From contig JADHLZ010000008.1 of the NCBI GenBank assembly GCA_016780345.1, positions 1 to 56,077 on the forward strand: a stretch of DNA of 56,077 nt, written 5' to 3'. The translations under genes were made by a program, and so were the position numbers. Of the stretch, positions 26,684-34,595 are shown piece after piece. Within the stretch, counting starts at the first letter, position 1. Each line of letters starts with the position of its first letter. Under the pieces are notes generated by a model. The model was not told where the DNA came from. It saw only the letters and a list, made by a program, of their open reading frames with translations, and did no database searches. The stretch is from Flavobacteriaceae bacterium. GTDB lineage: Bacteria > Bacteroidota > Bacteroidia > Flavobacteriales > Flavobacteriaceae.

Positions 26684-27814
26684 TTATATTCTATTATTCA
26701 TTTGATTAACCATAGTGTTTTTCCATTGTAAAAAATCACCATTTAAAATACGATTTCTTGCCTCTCTTACCAACCATAAATAGAATGCTAAGTTATGAAT
26801 AGTTGCAATTTGTCTTCCTAATGATTCTTTTACAGAAAAAAGATGTCTCAAATATGCTTTGGAGTAAAATTTATCAACGTAACAATAATCATTATCGTCA
26901 ATTGGAGTAAAGTTATTTTTCCATTTTTCATTTTTAATATTTATTGTTCCTTTTGCAGTAAATAACATACCATTTCTTGCATTTCTTGTTGGCATAACAC
27001 AATCAAACATATCAACACCAAGAGCAATGTTTTCTAATAGATTAATTGGTGTACCAACACCCATTAAATATCTAGGTTTATTTTCAGGAAGAATATTACA
27101 AACAACTTCGCTCATTGCATACATCTCCTCAGCAGGTTCACCAACAGAAAGACCGCCAATTGCATTTCCAAAACAATTAGTTTCTGAAATGTATTCAGCC
27201 GATTGCGTTCTTAAATCTTTATATACACTTCCTTGAACTATTGGAAAAAATGTCTGGGAATAACCATATATAGGATCTTTACTATTAAATTCTTGTATAC
27301 ACCTGTTAAGCCACCTATGTGTCATATGCATTGATTTTTTTGCATAGTTATAGTTACACGGATATGGTGTACATTCATCAAAAGCCATAATAATATCTGC
27401 TCCAATAAATCTTTGAATATCAATAGCTTTTTCTGGAGTAAAAAAATGGTATGAACCATCAATATGAGACTTAAACTTTACTCCCTCTTCTTTGATTTTT
27501 CTATTGGCTGATAATGAATAAACTTGATAGCCTCCACTATCGGTTAATATGGGGGACTTCCAGTTCATAAACTTATGAATACCTCCAGCCTTTGAAATAA
27601 TTTCTGGTCCTGGTCTAAGATATAAATGGTAATTATTAGCTAAAATAATATCAGGATTAATTTCATTTTTTAAAGTAATTTGATCAATACCTTTTACAGT
27701 AGCTGCTGTTCCAACGGGCATAAATATTGGAGTATTTATACTACCATGGTCAGTCTCAATTTCACAAGCTCTAGCTTTAGTTTGAGAATCTTTTTTTTGC
27801 AGAGTAAATTTCAT
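26684..27814 (-). CDS. tgt: tRNA-guanine transglycosylase (queuine tRNA-ribosyltransferase)
   Basis: Tgt swaps guanine 34 of GUN-anticodon tRNAs for a queuosine precursor. The 376-residue TIM-barrel protein has the general acid Asp92 (TDSGGYQ), the nucleophile Asp271 (MFDCVMPTRNARNG) and the conserved FDECTPYP. I choose the ATG at 27812-27814 because the sequence MKFTLQKKDS starts like relatives and because a promoter box lies at 27826-27833, inside the longer 27838 option. The usual zinc site CxCxxC is degraded: only Cys311 and His340 remain, and positions 309 and 314 are Asp. LptF/G follows one base after the stop. Confidence 0.95.
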   Translation of the reverse strand: MKFTLQKKDSQTKARACEIETDHGSINTPIFMPVGTAATVKGIDQITLKNEINPDIILANNYHLYLRPGPEIISKAGGIHKFMNWKSPILTDSGGYQVYSLSANRKIKEEGVKFKSHIDGSYHFFTPEKAIDIQRFIGADIIMAFDECTPYPCNYNYAKKSMHMTHRWLNRCIQEFNSKDPIYGYSQTFFPIVQGSVYKDLRTQSAEYISETNCFGNAIGGLSVGEPAEEMYAMSEVVCNILPENKPRYLMGVGTPINLLENIALGVDMFDCVMPTRNARNGMLFTAKGTINIKNEKWKNNFTPIDDNDYCYVDKFYSKAYLRHLFSVKESLGRQIATIHNLAFYLWLVREARNRILNGDFLQWKNTMVNQMNNRI

Positions 27815-27825
27815 AAAAACAAATT

Positions 27826-27833
27826 CAAATATA
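27826..27833 (-). promoter_or_regulatory. tgt promoter -7 box
   Basis: The minus strand reads TATATTTG, an exact TAnnTTTG element, 12 bases upstream of the chosen tgt ATG. No good TTG lies 17-20 nt further upstream, so the -33 element is weak. Confidence 0.5.
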
Positions 27834-27899
27834 ATCATATAGAGTTATTAATATTATTAAAAAAAAATGTTAATTAATTATGTATTTAAATTTTAAAAA

Positions 27900-27927
27900 T
27901 TGTTTGTAGAGTTTATCTATATATTTA
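27900..27927 (+). promoter_or_regulatory. Possible transketolase operon promoter
   Basis: TTG (27900-27902), 17 nt, TATATTTA (27920-27927): one mismatch from the Bacteroidota -7 box, 27 bases before the first transketolase ATG. Confidence 0.4.
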
Positions 27928-27953
27928 TTTTAGGTTAATAAAATGTTCATATT

Positions 27954-28793
27954 ATGAATTACACATTGGATGAGTTAACTACTCAGGTAAGACGAGATAT
28001 TTTAAGAATGGTTCACAAGGTAAATTCTGGACATCCTGGAGGGTCCTTAGGTTGTGCCGAATTTTTCGTAGTTCTTTATTTTGAAATAATGATTAGAAAA
28101 AAAAAATTTGAAATGAACGGTTTAAATGAAGATTTATTTTTTTTATCGAATGGGCATATCTCACCAGTTTTATACAGCGTTTTATCAAGAAGTGGATACT
28201 TTCCAATCGAAGAATTGAATACATTTAGACAATTGAATTCAAGATTACAAGGTCATCCAACGACTCACGAAGGTCTTCCTGGTATTAGAATTGCCTCAGG
28301 TTCGTTAGGCCAAGGAATGTCCGTTGCAATAGGTGCTGCACATGCAAAAAAATTAAATAATGATGATAATTTAGTTTATTCACTTCATGGGGATGGTGAA
28401 CTTCAAGAGGGACAGAATTGGGAAGCAATTATGTATGCTTCAGCTAAAAAAATTGATAATTTAATAGCAACGATTGATTTGAATGGAAAACAAATTGATG
28501 GCTCTACTGATGATGTTTTATCAATAGGTAGTTTAAAAAATAAATTTGAAGCTTTTGATTGGCTCGTAGTAGAAATAAATGATGGAAATAATATTAATCA
28601 AATTCGTAATGGAATGTTGAAAGCAATAAGTCTTACAAGAAAAGGAAAGCCTGTTTGTATTTTACTTAAGACTGTGATGGGAAATGGTGTTGACTTTATG
28701 ATGCATACTCATGCATGGCATGGAAAAGCTCCAAATGACGAAGAACTTGAAATTGCCTTAGCTCAAAATTCAGAAACTATTGGAGATTATTAA
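27954..28793 (+). CDS. Transketolase, N-terminal (thiamine diphosphate-binding) subunit
   Basis: Transketolase moves two-carbon units between sugar phosphates in the pentose phosphate pathway. This 279-residue protein equals the first domain: VNSGHPGGSLGCAEFF, then GSLGQGMSVAIGAAHA and the thiamine diphosphate motif GDGELQEGQNWEA, ending with MHTHAWHGKAPNDEE. The remaining domains are in the next gene, 10 bases downstream. The split form is common in Bacteroidota and archaea. The two proteins should assemble into one enzyme. Confidence 0.95.
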   Translation: MNYTLDELTTQVRRDILRMVHKVNSGHPGGSLGCAEFFVVLYFEIMIRKKKFEMNGLNEDLFFLSNGHISPVLYSVLSRSGYFPIEELNTFRQLNSRLQGHPTTHEGLPGIRIASGSLGQGMSVAIGAAHAKKLNNDDNLVYSLHGDGELQEGQNWEAIMYASAKKIDNLIATIDLNGKQIDGSTDDVLSIGSLKNKFEAFDWLVVEINDGNNINQIRNGMLKAISLTRKGKPVCILLKTVMGNGVDFMMHTHAWHGKAPNDEELEIALAQNSETIGDY

Positions 28794-28803
28794 ATTGTAA
28801 TAA

Positions 28804-29763
28804 ATGAAAAAATACACTTATACAGAGAAAAAAGATACAAGAAGCGGATTTGGTGATGGCTTAACCGAACTAGGCCGTAAAAATCCTAACGTTGTGGCTC
28901 TTTGTGCTGATCTGATTGGATCTTTGAAAATGAATAAATTTATGGAAGAGAATCCCAATAGGTTTTTTCAAATTGGAATTGCAGAAGCTAACATGATGGG
29001 AATAGCTGCTGGCCTCACAATTGGAGGAAAAATTCCCTTCACCGGAACATTTGCAAATTTTTCTACTGGAAGAGTTTATGATCAAATTAGACAATCAATT
29101 GCTTATTCAGGAAAAAATGTAAAAATATGTGCATCTCATGCAGGTTTAACGTTAGGTGAAGATGGAGCAACACATCAGATACTTGAAGATATTGGGCTTA
29201 TGAAAATGCTTCCAGGAATGGTAGTAATTAATCCATGTGACTACAATCAAACAAAAGCTGCAACAATAGCGATTGCTGAACATAACGGTCCTGTATATTT
29301 AAGATTTGGAAGACCTGCTGTTCCAGTATTTACGGAGAAAAACCAAACTTTTGAAATAGGAAAAGCTATTAACCTAATTGAAGGGAATGACGTTACAGTT
29401 ATTGCCACTGGTCACCTAGTTTGGGAAGCTTTAGAAGCATCAAAACTTCTTTATGAAAAAGGAATTAATATTGAGGTTATTAATATACACACGATTAAAC
29501 CTTTGGATATTAAAGCTATTCTAAAATCAGTTAAAAAAACTGGATGTGTTGTTTCAGCTGAAGAACATAACTATCTTGGTGGATTAGGTGAAAGTATTTC
29601 AAGAGTTTTAGCTCAAAACATTCCAGTTCCTCAAGAATTTGTTGCTACAAACGATACTTTTGGAGAATCCGGAACTCCAAAGCAATTAATGGAAAAATAT
29701 GGTATTGATTCAAAATCTATTGTGAATGCTTGCTTGAAAGTTTTAAAAAGAAAACAAAATTGA
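28804..29763 (+). CDS. Transketolase, C-terminal subunit
   Basis: This 319-residue protein carries the pyrimidine-binding and C-terminal domains of transketolase: RSGFGDGLTELGRKNPNVV, the FFQIGIAEANMMGIAAGL motif with its cofactor-activating glutamate, SHAGLTLGEDGATHQ and the final domain with VVSAEEHNYLGGLGES. It pairs with the preceding N-terminal subunit. The stop TGA overlaps the TTG start of the next gene (TTGA at 29760-29763), so an outer-membrane protein is coupled to it, an unusual neighbour. Confidence 0.95.
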   Translation: MKKYTYTEKKDTRSGFGDGLTELGRKNPNVVALCADLIGSLKMNKFMEENPNRFFQIGIAEANMMGIAAGLTIGGKIPFTGTFANFSTGRVYDQIRQSIAYSGKNVKICASHAGLTLGEDGATHQILEDIGLMKMLPGMVVINPCDYNQTKAATIAIAEHNGPVYLRFGRPAVPVFTEKNQTFEIGKAINLIEGNDVTVIATGHLVWEALEASKLLYEKGINIEVINIHTIKPLDIKAILKSVKKTGCVVSAEEHNYLGGLGESISRVLAQNIPVPQEFVATNDTFGESGTPKQLMEKYGIDSKSIVNACLKVLKRKQN

Positions 29764-30377
29764 ATAAAATATTTTTAATTATTTTTTTAATTTACAGTTC
29801 AATTTACTCTCAGATTGAATATGGATTAAAAGGAGGAATAAGTTTTAATAGTAAACTTAATATTTCTGCTAATATAGAATCGATTGATAATGCCATTAAC
29901 ATTTTTGAATCAAGAAATGGCATTCACTTTGGAGGCTTTGCAAAACTCTCAATAGGAAATTTCTTTATTAGACCTGAAATAATTTATTCAAAAATTGATA
30001 ATTCTTACAACATTCCAGACATTCTTGTAAAAACTAAAAATGTGATTACTGATTTTTCACAAAATAAAATTGATATGCCAATTTTGATTGGTTACAAATT
30101 TTATAGAATAGTCAATGCTTTTGCTGGACCAAGATTTGAATATATTGGAAAAGTTAAATACGATAATTTAAATGTAGATGATTTAAAAGATAAGATTGAA
30201 ACAGGTTTACAGTACGGAATAGGTATAAAGTTTGGAAAAATAGAAGTTGATCTTAGAGTTGAACGTGGATTTTCTAAAAATGAAATAAAATTTATGGAAA
30301 ATCAAATTGGCGAAAAAAATCAATATATTTCTTCTCAAGGAAAATTATATCTTTTAGGAATTTCTTATTACTTTTAA
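29760..30377 (+). CDS. Outer-membrane beta-barrel protein (PorT-like)
   Basis: From a TTG at 29760-29762 this is a 205-residue protein with a signal peptide (NKIFLIIFLIYSSIYSQ) followed by alternating amphipathic strands. Examples are YGLKGGISFN, GIHFGGFAKLSIGNFFIRPEI and VNAFAGPRFEYIGKV, and it ends YLLGISYYF, an aromatic end as in barrels. It resembles small porin-family or PorT-like barrels of Bacteroidota. A longer frame from 29730 would place the signal peptide inside the previous coding sequence and is unlikely. The function is unknown. The next gene's stop abuts it tail to tail. Confidence 0.75.
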   Translation: MNKIFLIIFLIYSSIYSQIEYGLKGGISFNSKLNISANIESIDNAINIFESRNGIHFGGFAKLSIGNFFIRPEIIYSKIDNSYNIPDILVKTKNVITDFSQNKIDMPILIGYKFYRIVNAFAGPRFEYIGKVKYDNLNVDDLKDKIETGLQYGIGIKFGKIEVDLRVERGFSKNEIKFMENQIGEKNQYISSQGKLYLLGISYYF

Positions 30378-31280
30378 TTAATTGTCATTATCCAAATAAT
30401 CTGGAACCCCATCACCATCTGAATCATCAACTAAACCATCACCATCTGCATCATACTCATCTTTAGTTAAAATTCCGTCTCCATCATCATCCATATCTCT
30501 ATAATTTGGTATACCATCTTCATCAGTGTCATCATTAGAAAATATATTATCACCATTTAAATCTTCTTCAATAGTTAATATGCCATCGGCATCATGATCT
30601 GTAGAATTAAGTGTGTACAAATTGATTTGAAATATTAATGGGGAATATGATGAAATAGATAATGTAGAAGATTCGTAATATCCCAATGCAGATGGCATTA
30701 TTACAAAACCAATTCCAAAATTATTAAATTCATAGGTGCCGTTTAGATTTGAAGAAATTTCTCCTCTTTTTAAAAGTGTAGAAAACTCACCAAACCCTCT
30801 AACAGTTGATGTATTATCTAACCATATTGGGTTTTTTCTTGTATCAAAAGAAGTTTTATCAAGAGTCATTCCTTTGTATGAAACAAAAACAGAATCTGCA
30901 ACTGTAGGATTACTACCGTTTCCTTCTCTGTTTATTACATAATACATATTGTGAGGAATAACTTCATCATTCTCATCAATTAAATCAATTGTAAATGTTT
31001 TAACCTGGTCAAAAATTGGAGTTTTGTCTAAATTATCACCAGCAATTGTGTCTATTATAAGTTCAACTGAAGAATTTAAAGAAAGATTATCAAAATCTTC
31101 ATAATTATAAAAATGAGTTTTCATAAATTCAATGATAGAATCATTTTCAATTACATATTGATCTTTAAGAGGCTCCAAGGGAACATTACTTATATCGTCA
31201 TCACTATCAGAGTCAGAGCAAGAATTGAATAAAACGATAATAGATAAAAATAAAAGTAGAAATTTATATAAATTATTCAT
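30378..31280 (-). CDS. FKBP-type peptidyl-prolyl isomerase lipoprotein with calcium-binding repeats
   Basis: This 300-residue protein starts with a lipoprotein signal (lipid cysteine at residue 21 in LFNSCSDSDSDDD). The acidic run after the cysteine recalls surface-export signals of Bacteroidota lipoproteins. An FKBP domain follows (about residues 125-220: VADSVFVSYKGMTLDKTSFD through SYSPLIFQINLYT). The C-terminal 75 residues are Asp-rich thrombospondin type 3-like repeats (DADGDGLVDDSDGDGVPDYL), which bind calcium. The likely role is protein folding in or outside the outer membrane. I use the ATG at 31278-31280; nine upstream residues are not signal-like. Confidence 0.82.
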   Translation of the reverse strand: MNNLYKFLLLFLSIIVLFNSCSDSDSDDDISNVPLEPLKDQYVIENDSIIEFMKTHFYNYEDFDNLSLNSSVELIIDTIAGDNLDKTPIFDQVKTFTIDLIDENDEVIPHNMYYVINREGNGSNPTVADSVFVSYKGMTLDKTSFDTRKNPIWLDNTSTVRGFGEFSTLLKRGEISSNLNGTYEFNNFGIGFVIMPSALGYYESSTLSISSYSPLIFQINLYTLNSTDHDADGILTIEEDLNGDNIFSNDDTDEDGIPNYRDMDDDGDGILTKDEYDADGDGLVDDSDGDGVPDYLDNDN

Positions 31281-31350
31281 ATAAAATAAATATGGCGCAA
31301 GATACAATTTTCTTATATTTTTAAAATATTTTAGAAGCTTATTTTAAAGT

Positions 31351-31710
31351 ATGAGAATTGACCTTTTTTTATGGTATACTAGAATTTATAAATCGAGAAC
31401 TACAGCAAGTAATTCATGCAAAAAAGGACATGTAAAAATTAATTCAAGTTCTGTTAAACCATCATTTGATGTTTTTAATGGCACAAAGTTTATTGTAAAA
31501 AAAAATCAGATTCTTTATCAATTTGAAATTTTAGATTTACCAAGTTCTAGAGTCGGAGCAAAAATTGTTAACTTATTTTTGAGAAATTTAACTCCAAAAT
31601 CTGAAAATGAAAAAAAAGATATGATGGTAGGGATTAAAAATACTTTCAAATTTAAAGGCAAACCATCTAAAAAGGAAAGAAGAGATATCAATAACTTTTT
31701 AAACGAATAG
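31351..31710 (+). CDS. S4 domain RNA-binding protein (Hsp15-like)
   Basis: This 119-residue protein has an N-terminal S4 RNA-binding domain (RIDLFLWYTRIYKSRTTASN, then KKGHVKINSSSVKPS) and a basic tail (KGKPSKKERRDI). This is like Hsp15/HslR, which rescues stalled 50S subunits carrying peptidyl-tRNA, a function that is likely but not certain here. A phosphoribosyltransferase gene follows after 24 bases. Confidence 0.85.
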   Translation: MRIDLFLWYTRIYKSRTTASNSCKKGHVKINSSSVKPSFDVFNGTKFIVKKNQILYQFEILDLPSSRVGAKIVNLFLRNLTPKSENEKKDMMVGIKNTFKFKGKPSKKERRDINNFLNE

Positions 31711-31734
31711 TTATATTTGATAAAAAATTAAAAA

Positions 31735-32229
31735 TTGGAAAATAAAATTTTAGATAATAACAAGATTAATAAAATAATTAAGCGATTAGCTTACCAAATT
31801 CTTGAAGGTAATTTGAAATCAGATGAAATTATTTTGATTGGTATTTTTAAAAATGGATATGAAATCGCAAAAAAAATAAAAATTGAGTTAAATGAAATTT
31901 GTGATGTAAATGTTCAACTCTTATTTGTGAAAATCAATAAGAAATCTCCTCTTGAGAAAGTCGTTTTTGAAAAAGACATTGAATATTTTAAAAACAAATC
32001 AATAGTTTTAGTTGATGATGTCTTAAATACTGGAAAAACTTTAATTTATTGTGTTAAAAACCTATTAGAAGTTGAATTAAACAACTTCAAAACTGTTGTA
32101 CTAATTGACAGAAATCATAAAAAATATCCTGTAAAAGTGGATTACAAAGGAATCTCTCTATCTACATCTATGAATGATCGTGTAGAATTAGTTATTAAAA
32201 ACAATAATAATTATGCAGTAATTAATTGA
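31735..32229 (+). CDS. Phosphoribosyltransferase family protein
   Basis: This 164-residue protein has the PRPP-binding loop of type I phosphoribosyltransferases (IVLVDDVLNTGKTLIY, near residues 85-100) and resembles PyrR-like proteins, though it is not clear whether it acts on uracil or regulates pyrimidine genes. The start is TTG (31735-31737), since no suitable ATG exists. The stop region overlaps aroK by 8 bases, tail to tail. Confidence 0.78.
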   Translation: MENKILDNNKINKIIKRLAYQILEGNLKSDEIILIGIFKNGYEIAKKIKIELNEICDVNVQLLFVKINKKSPLEKVVFEKDIEYFKNKSIVLVDDVLNTGKTLIYCVKNLLEVELNNFKTVVLIDRNHKKYPVKVDYKGISLSTSMNDRVELVIKNNNNYAVIN

Positions 32230-32752
32230 AAGTATCAATAATTTCCTCGCAAACATCATCTATAGTTTTGTTGTCACTACAATCAATTTTGTATGTTGAC
32301 ATATCATAAAATGGTTTTCTTTCAAAAAGATGTTTAGCTATAAACTCTTTTAATTCATTTTTATCTTTAAACCTTGAAATCATAGGTCTAAATTCTTTTT
32401 CATTAAATAATCTTTCATTTAATAAATTAAGTGAAGTGTTTATATAATATATCTGTTTAGTTATTTTTTTTATGATATCCATATTATCAAAATAACATGG
32501 TGTTCCGCCACCAAGTGAAATAATAGTTTTATCTTTTCTATTTAAAGTACTCAGCAGTACTTTTCTCTCAATATTTCTAAATTCAATTTCCCCTTTTGTC
32601 TCAAATATATTAGAAATAGACATTTGATATTTTTTAGCTCTTTCATCATCAAGATCTATAAAAGGCAATTTTATTTTGGAACTTAATTTTTTTCCAACCA
32701 AAGATTTACCTGATCCCATATAACCTACAATAATCAAATGAGAATTATCCAT
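32222..32752 (-). CDS. aroK: Shikimate kinase
   Basis: Shikimate kinase phosphorylates shikimate on the way to chorismate and aromatic amino acids. The 176-residue protein has the Walker A loop GYMGSGKSLVGKKL, the shikimate-binding DLDDE, FRNIERKVLL and the GGGTPC motif. I choose the ATG at 32750-32752. Upstream, the minus strand has TAAATTTG at 32787-32794, a -7-type box inside the region it shares with the divergent tRNA promoter. Confidence 0.94.
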   Translation of the reverse strand: MDNSHLIIVGYMGSGKSLVGKKLSSKIKLPFIDLDDERAKKYQMSISNIFETKGEIEFRNIERKVLLSTLNRKDKTIISLGGGTPCYFDNMDIIKKITKQIYYINTSLNLLNERLFNEKEFRPMISRFKDKNELKEFIAKHLFERKPFYDMSTYKIDCSDNKTIDDVCEEIIDTFN

Positions 32753-32806
32753 AAACAAACATTTATATAAGAACTCTTGAGTTTGACAAATTTATAAGAA
32801 AATCTC

Positions 32807-32838
32807 TTTGAATAATAAATTTATTGAACCTATATTTG
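32807..32838 (+). promoter_or_regulatory. tRNA-Lys/Lys/Leu cluster promoter
   Basis: TTTG (32807-32810), 20 nt, TATATTTG (32831-32838): an exact Bacteroidota promoter, 19 bases upstream of the first tRNA. It may also serve crtI-crtB-crtZ. Confidence 0.75.
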
Positions 32839-32857
32839 CACCCTCTAATAAAGATAA

Positions 32858-32930
32858 GACTTGGTAGCTCAGTTGGTAGAGCATCTCCCTTTTAAGGAGA
32901 GGGTCCTGGGTTCGAGCCCCAGCCAAGTCA
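32858..32930 (+). tRNA. tRNA-Lys (anticodon TTT), copy 1
   Basis: This 73-base cloverleaf has acceptor GACTTGG pairing with CCAAGTC, anticodon stem TCTCC/GGAGA with loop CTTTTAA, T-stem CTGGG/CCCAG and discriminator A. CCA is not encoded. Copy 2 begins 7 bases later and differs only by a U-A to C-G change in the acceptor stem. Confidence 0.97.
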
Positions 32931-32936
32931 CAAAGA

Positions 32937-33009
32937 GACCTGGTAGCTCAGTTGGTAGAGCATCTCCCTTTTAAGGAGAGGGTCCTGGGTTCGAGCCCCA
33001 GCCAGGTCA
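32937..33009 (+). tRNA. tRNA-Lys (anticodon TTT), copy 2
   Basis: This 73-base cloverleaf is nearly identical to copy 1. Acceptor GACCTGG pairs with CCAGGTC: the fourth acceptor base pair is C-G instead of U-A, a compensated double change. The anticodon loop and all other arms are the same. The tandem pair looks like a local duplication. Confidence 0.97.
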
Positions 33010-33021
33010 CTTCTCAATTTT

Positions 33022-33107
33022 GCGCACGTGGCGGAATTGGTAGACGCGCTAGGTTGAGGGCCTAGTGGGAGTTAAATCCCGTGGAGGTTCAAATCCTCTC
33101 GTGCGCA
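33022..33107 (+). tRNA. tRNA-Leu (anticodon GAG)
   Basis: This is an 86-base class II tRNA with a long variable arm. Acceptor GCGCACG pairs with CGTGCGC, and the anticodon stem CTAGG/CCTAG has loop TTGAGGG, so the anticodon is GAG, reading CUC and CUU. crtI begins 15 bases after its end. Confidence 0.96.
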
Positions 33108-33122
33108 CTAACAATTAATTTA

Positions 33123-34595
33123 ATGAGTAAAAAAATTTCTATAATTGGTTCAGGATTTTCATCTCTGGCCTCTGCATGTTATTTAGCCAAAAATGGTTTT
33201 AATGTTTCAATTTTTGAAAAAAATAACTCTTTAGGCGGAAGAGCTAGGCAATTTAAAATGAAAGGTTTTACATTTGATATGGGTCCTAGCTGGTATTGGA
33301 TGCCCGACGTTTTTGATAAATTTTTTAATGACTTTGGAAAAAAAACTAGTGATTATTATAGTTTAAAAAAACTCAACCCTGCATATAGAGTATATTTTGG
33401 TAAAAACGATTTTATTGAAATAGAAGATTCTTTAGAAAAAATAAAAAAAGTTTTTGAAAAACACGAAAAAGGTAGTTCACTCGCTCTTGAAAAATTTATG
33501 AGTATTGCTAAAGAAAACTATTCTATTGCCGTTACTGACCTATTATATAAAATGCCTGGACTTTCGCCAATGGAGCTTGTCACAAAAAAAACAGTTTTAA
33601 AGGCAGGATCTTTTTTAAGTAACATTAGAAGAGAGGTTAGAAAAAATTTTAAAAATAAAAAATTAAGATCAATCCTTGAATTTCCAGTATTATTTTTAGG
33701 TGCAAAAGCATCTGACACGCCGGCTTTTTACAATTTTATGAATCATGCTGATTTTGGACTAGGAACTTGGCAACCAACAAACGGTTTTTATGATGTTGTT
33801 AATGCAATGGTTGATTTAGGCAAATCTCTTGGAGTAAAATATTACACTAACCACAATGTATCCTCATTAAATATTAATGAAGGAAAAGTTGAAAGTATAA
33901 CAATTAACAATAAACTATTTGACAGTGATATAGTTCTTTCAGGAGCTGATTACGCTTATACTGAGAGTTTGATAGATCCAAAATATCGACAATATTCAAA
34001 CAAGTATTGGATTAAAAAAACATGGGCTCCATCCTCTTTATTATTTTACGTAGGTTTCGATAAAAAAATCAAAAACGTATCTCATCATAATCTTTTTTTT
34101 GATACTGATTTTGATAATCATGCAAAAAATATTTACGATATTCCAGATTGGCCAAAAGATCCTCTATTTTATGCTAATTTTACTTCAATCACCAATCCAA
34201 AAACAGCACCCACAGGCTATGAAAACGCTTTTTTTTTAGTTCCAATTGCAACAAATCTGGAGGACAGTAATGATGTAAGAGAAAAGTATTTTAAAATCAT
34301 CATTCAAAGACTAGAGAATTTGACTGATCAAAAACTCAAGAAAAATATTATTTTTAAAACCAGTTATTGTGTTAATGATTTTAAAAAAGATTATAATTCA
34401 TATGGAGGTAATGCATATGGATTAGCCAACACATTATTTCAAACTGCTTTTTTAAGACCAAAAATTAAAAGTAAAAAACTTAAAAATTTGTACTTTTGTG
34501 GTCAGCTGACAGTTCCTGGACCCGGTGTTCCACCTGCAATTGTTTCTGGAAAACTAGTCAGTGATCTAATTTTAGTTGATGATAAAGCTATTTGA
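33123..34595 (+). CDS. crtI: Phytoene desaturase (CrtI-type)
   Basis: CrtI desaturates phytoene to lycopene in carotenoid synthesis. From the ATG at 33123-33125 it has 490 residues: an N-terminal FAD-binding motif SIIGSGFSSLASACYLAKNG, GGRARQFKMKGFTFDMGPSW and the C-terminal signature FCGQLTVPGPGVPPAIVSGK. The frame stays open upstream through the tRNA-Leu but that is not protein-coding. The gene begins 15 bases after the tRNA, with no room for a promoter of its own. The crtB start overlaps its tail by 17 bases. A hydroxyneurosporene desaturase is a less likely alternative. Confidence 0.93.
   Translation: MSKKISIIGSGFSSLASACYLAKNGFNVSIFEKNNSLGGRARQFKMKGFTFDMGPSWYWMPDVFDKFFNDFGKKTSDYYSLKKLNPAYRVYFGKNDFIEIEDSLEKIKKVFEKHEKGSSLALEKFMSIAKENYSIAVTDLLYKMPGLSPMELVTKKTVLKAGSFLSNIRREVRKNFKNKKLRSILEFPVLFLGAKASDTPAFYNFMNHADFGLGTWQPTNGFYDVVNAMVDLGKSLGVKYYTNHNVSSLNINEGKVESITINNKLFDSDIVLSGADYAYTESLIDPKYRQYSNKYWIKKTWAPSSLLFYVGFDKKIKNVSHHNLFFDTDFDNHAKNIYDIPDWPKDPLFYANFTSITNPKTAPTGYENAFFLVPIATNLEDSNDVREKYFKIIIQRLENLTDQKLKKNIIFKTSYCVNDFKKDYNSYGGNAYGLANTLFQTAFLRPKIKSKKLKNLYFCGQLTVPGPGVPPAIVSGKLVSDLILVDDKAI

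Noticed and set aside
32787-32794. Strong divergent aroK promoter at TAAATTTG
   Set aside because: The -7 box is good but no TTG lies at a proper distance, so it is mentioned only in the aroK entry.
33081-33122. N-terminal extension of crtI into tRNA-Leu
   Set aside because: The extension is the tRNA 3' half read as protein; the ATG at 33123 gives the conserved CrtI start.
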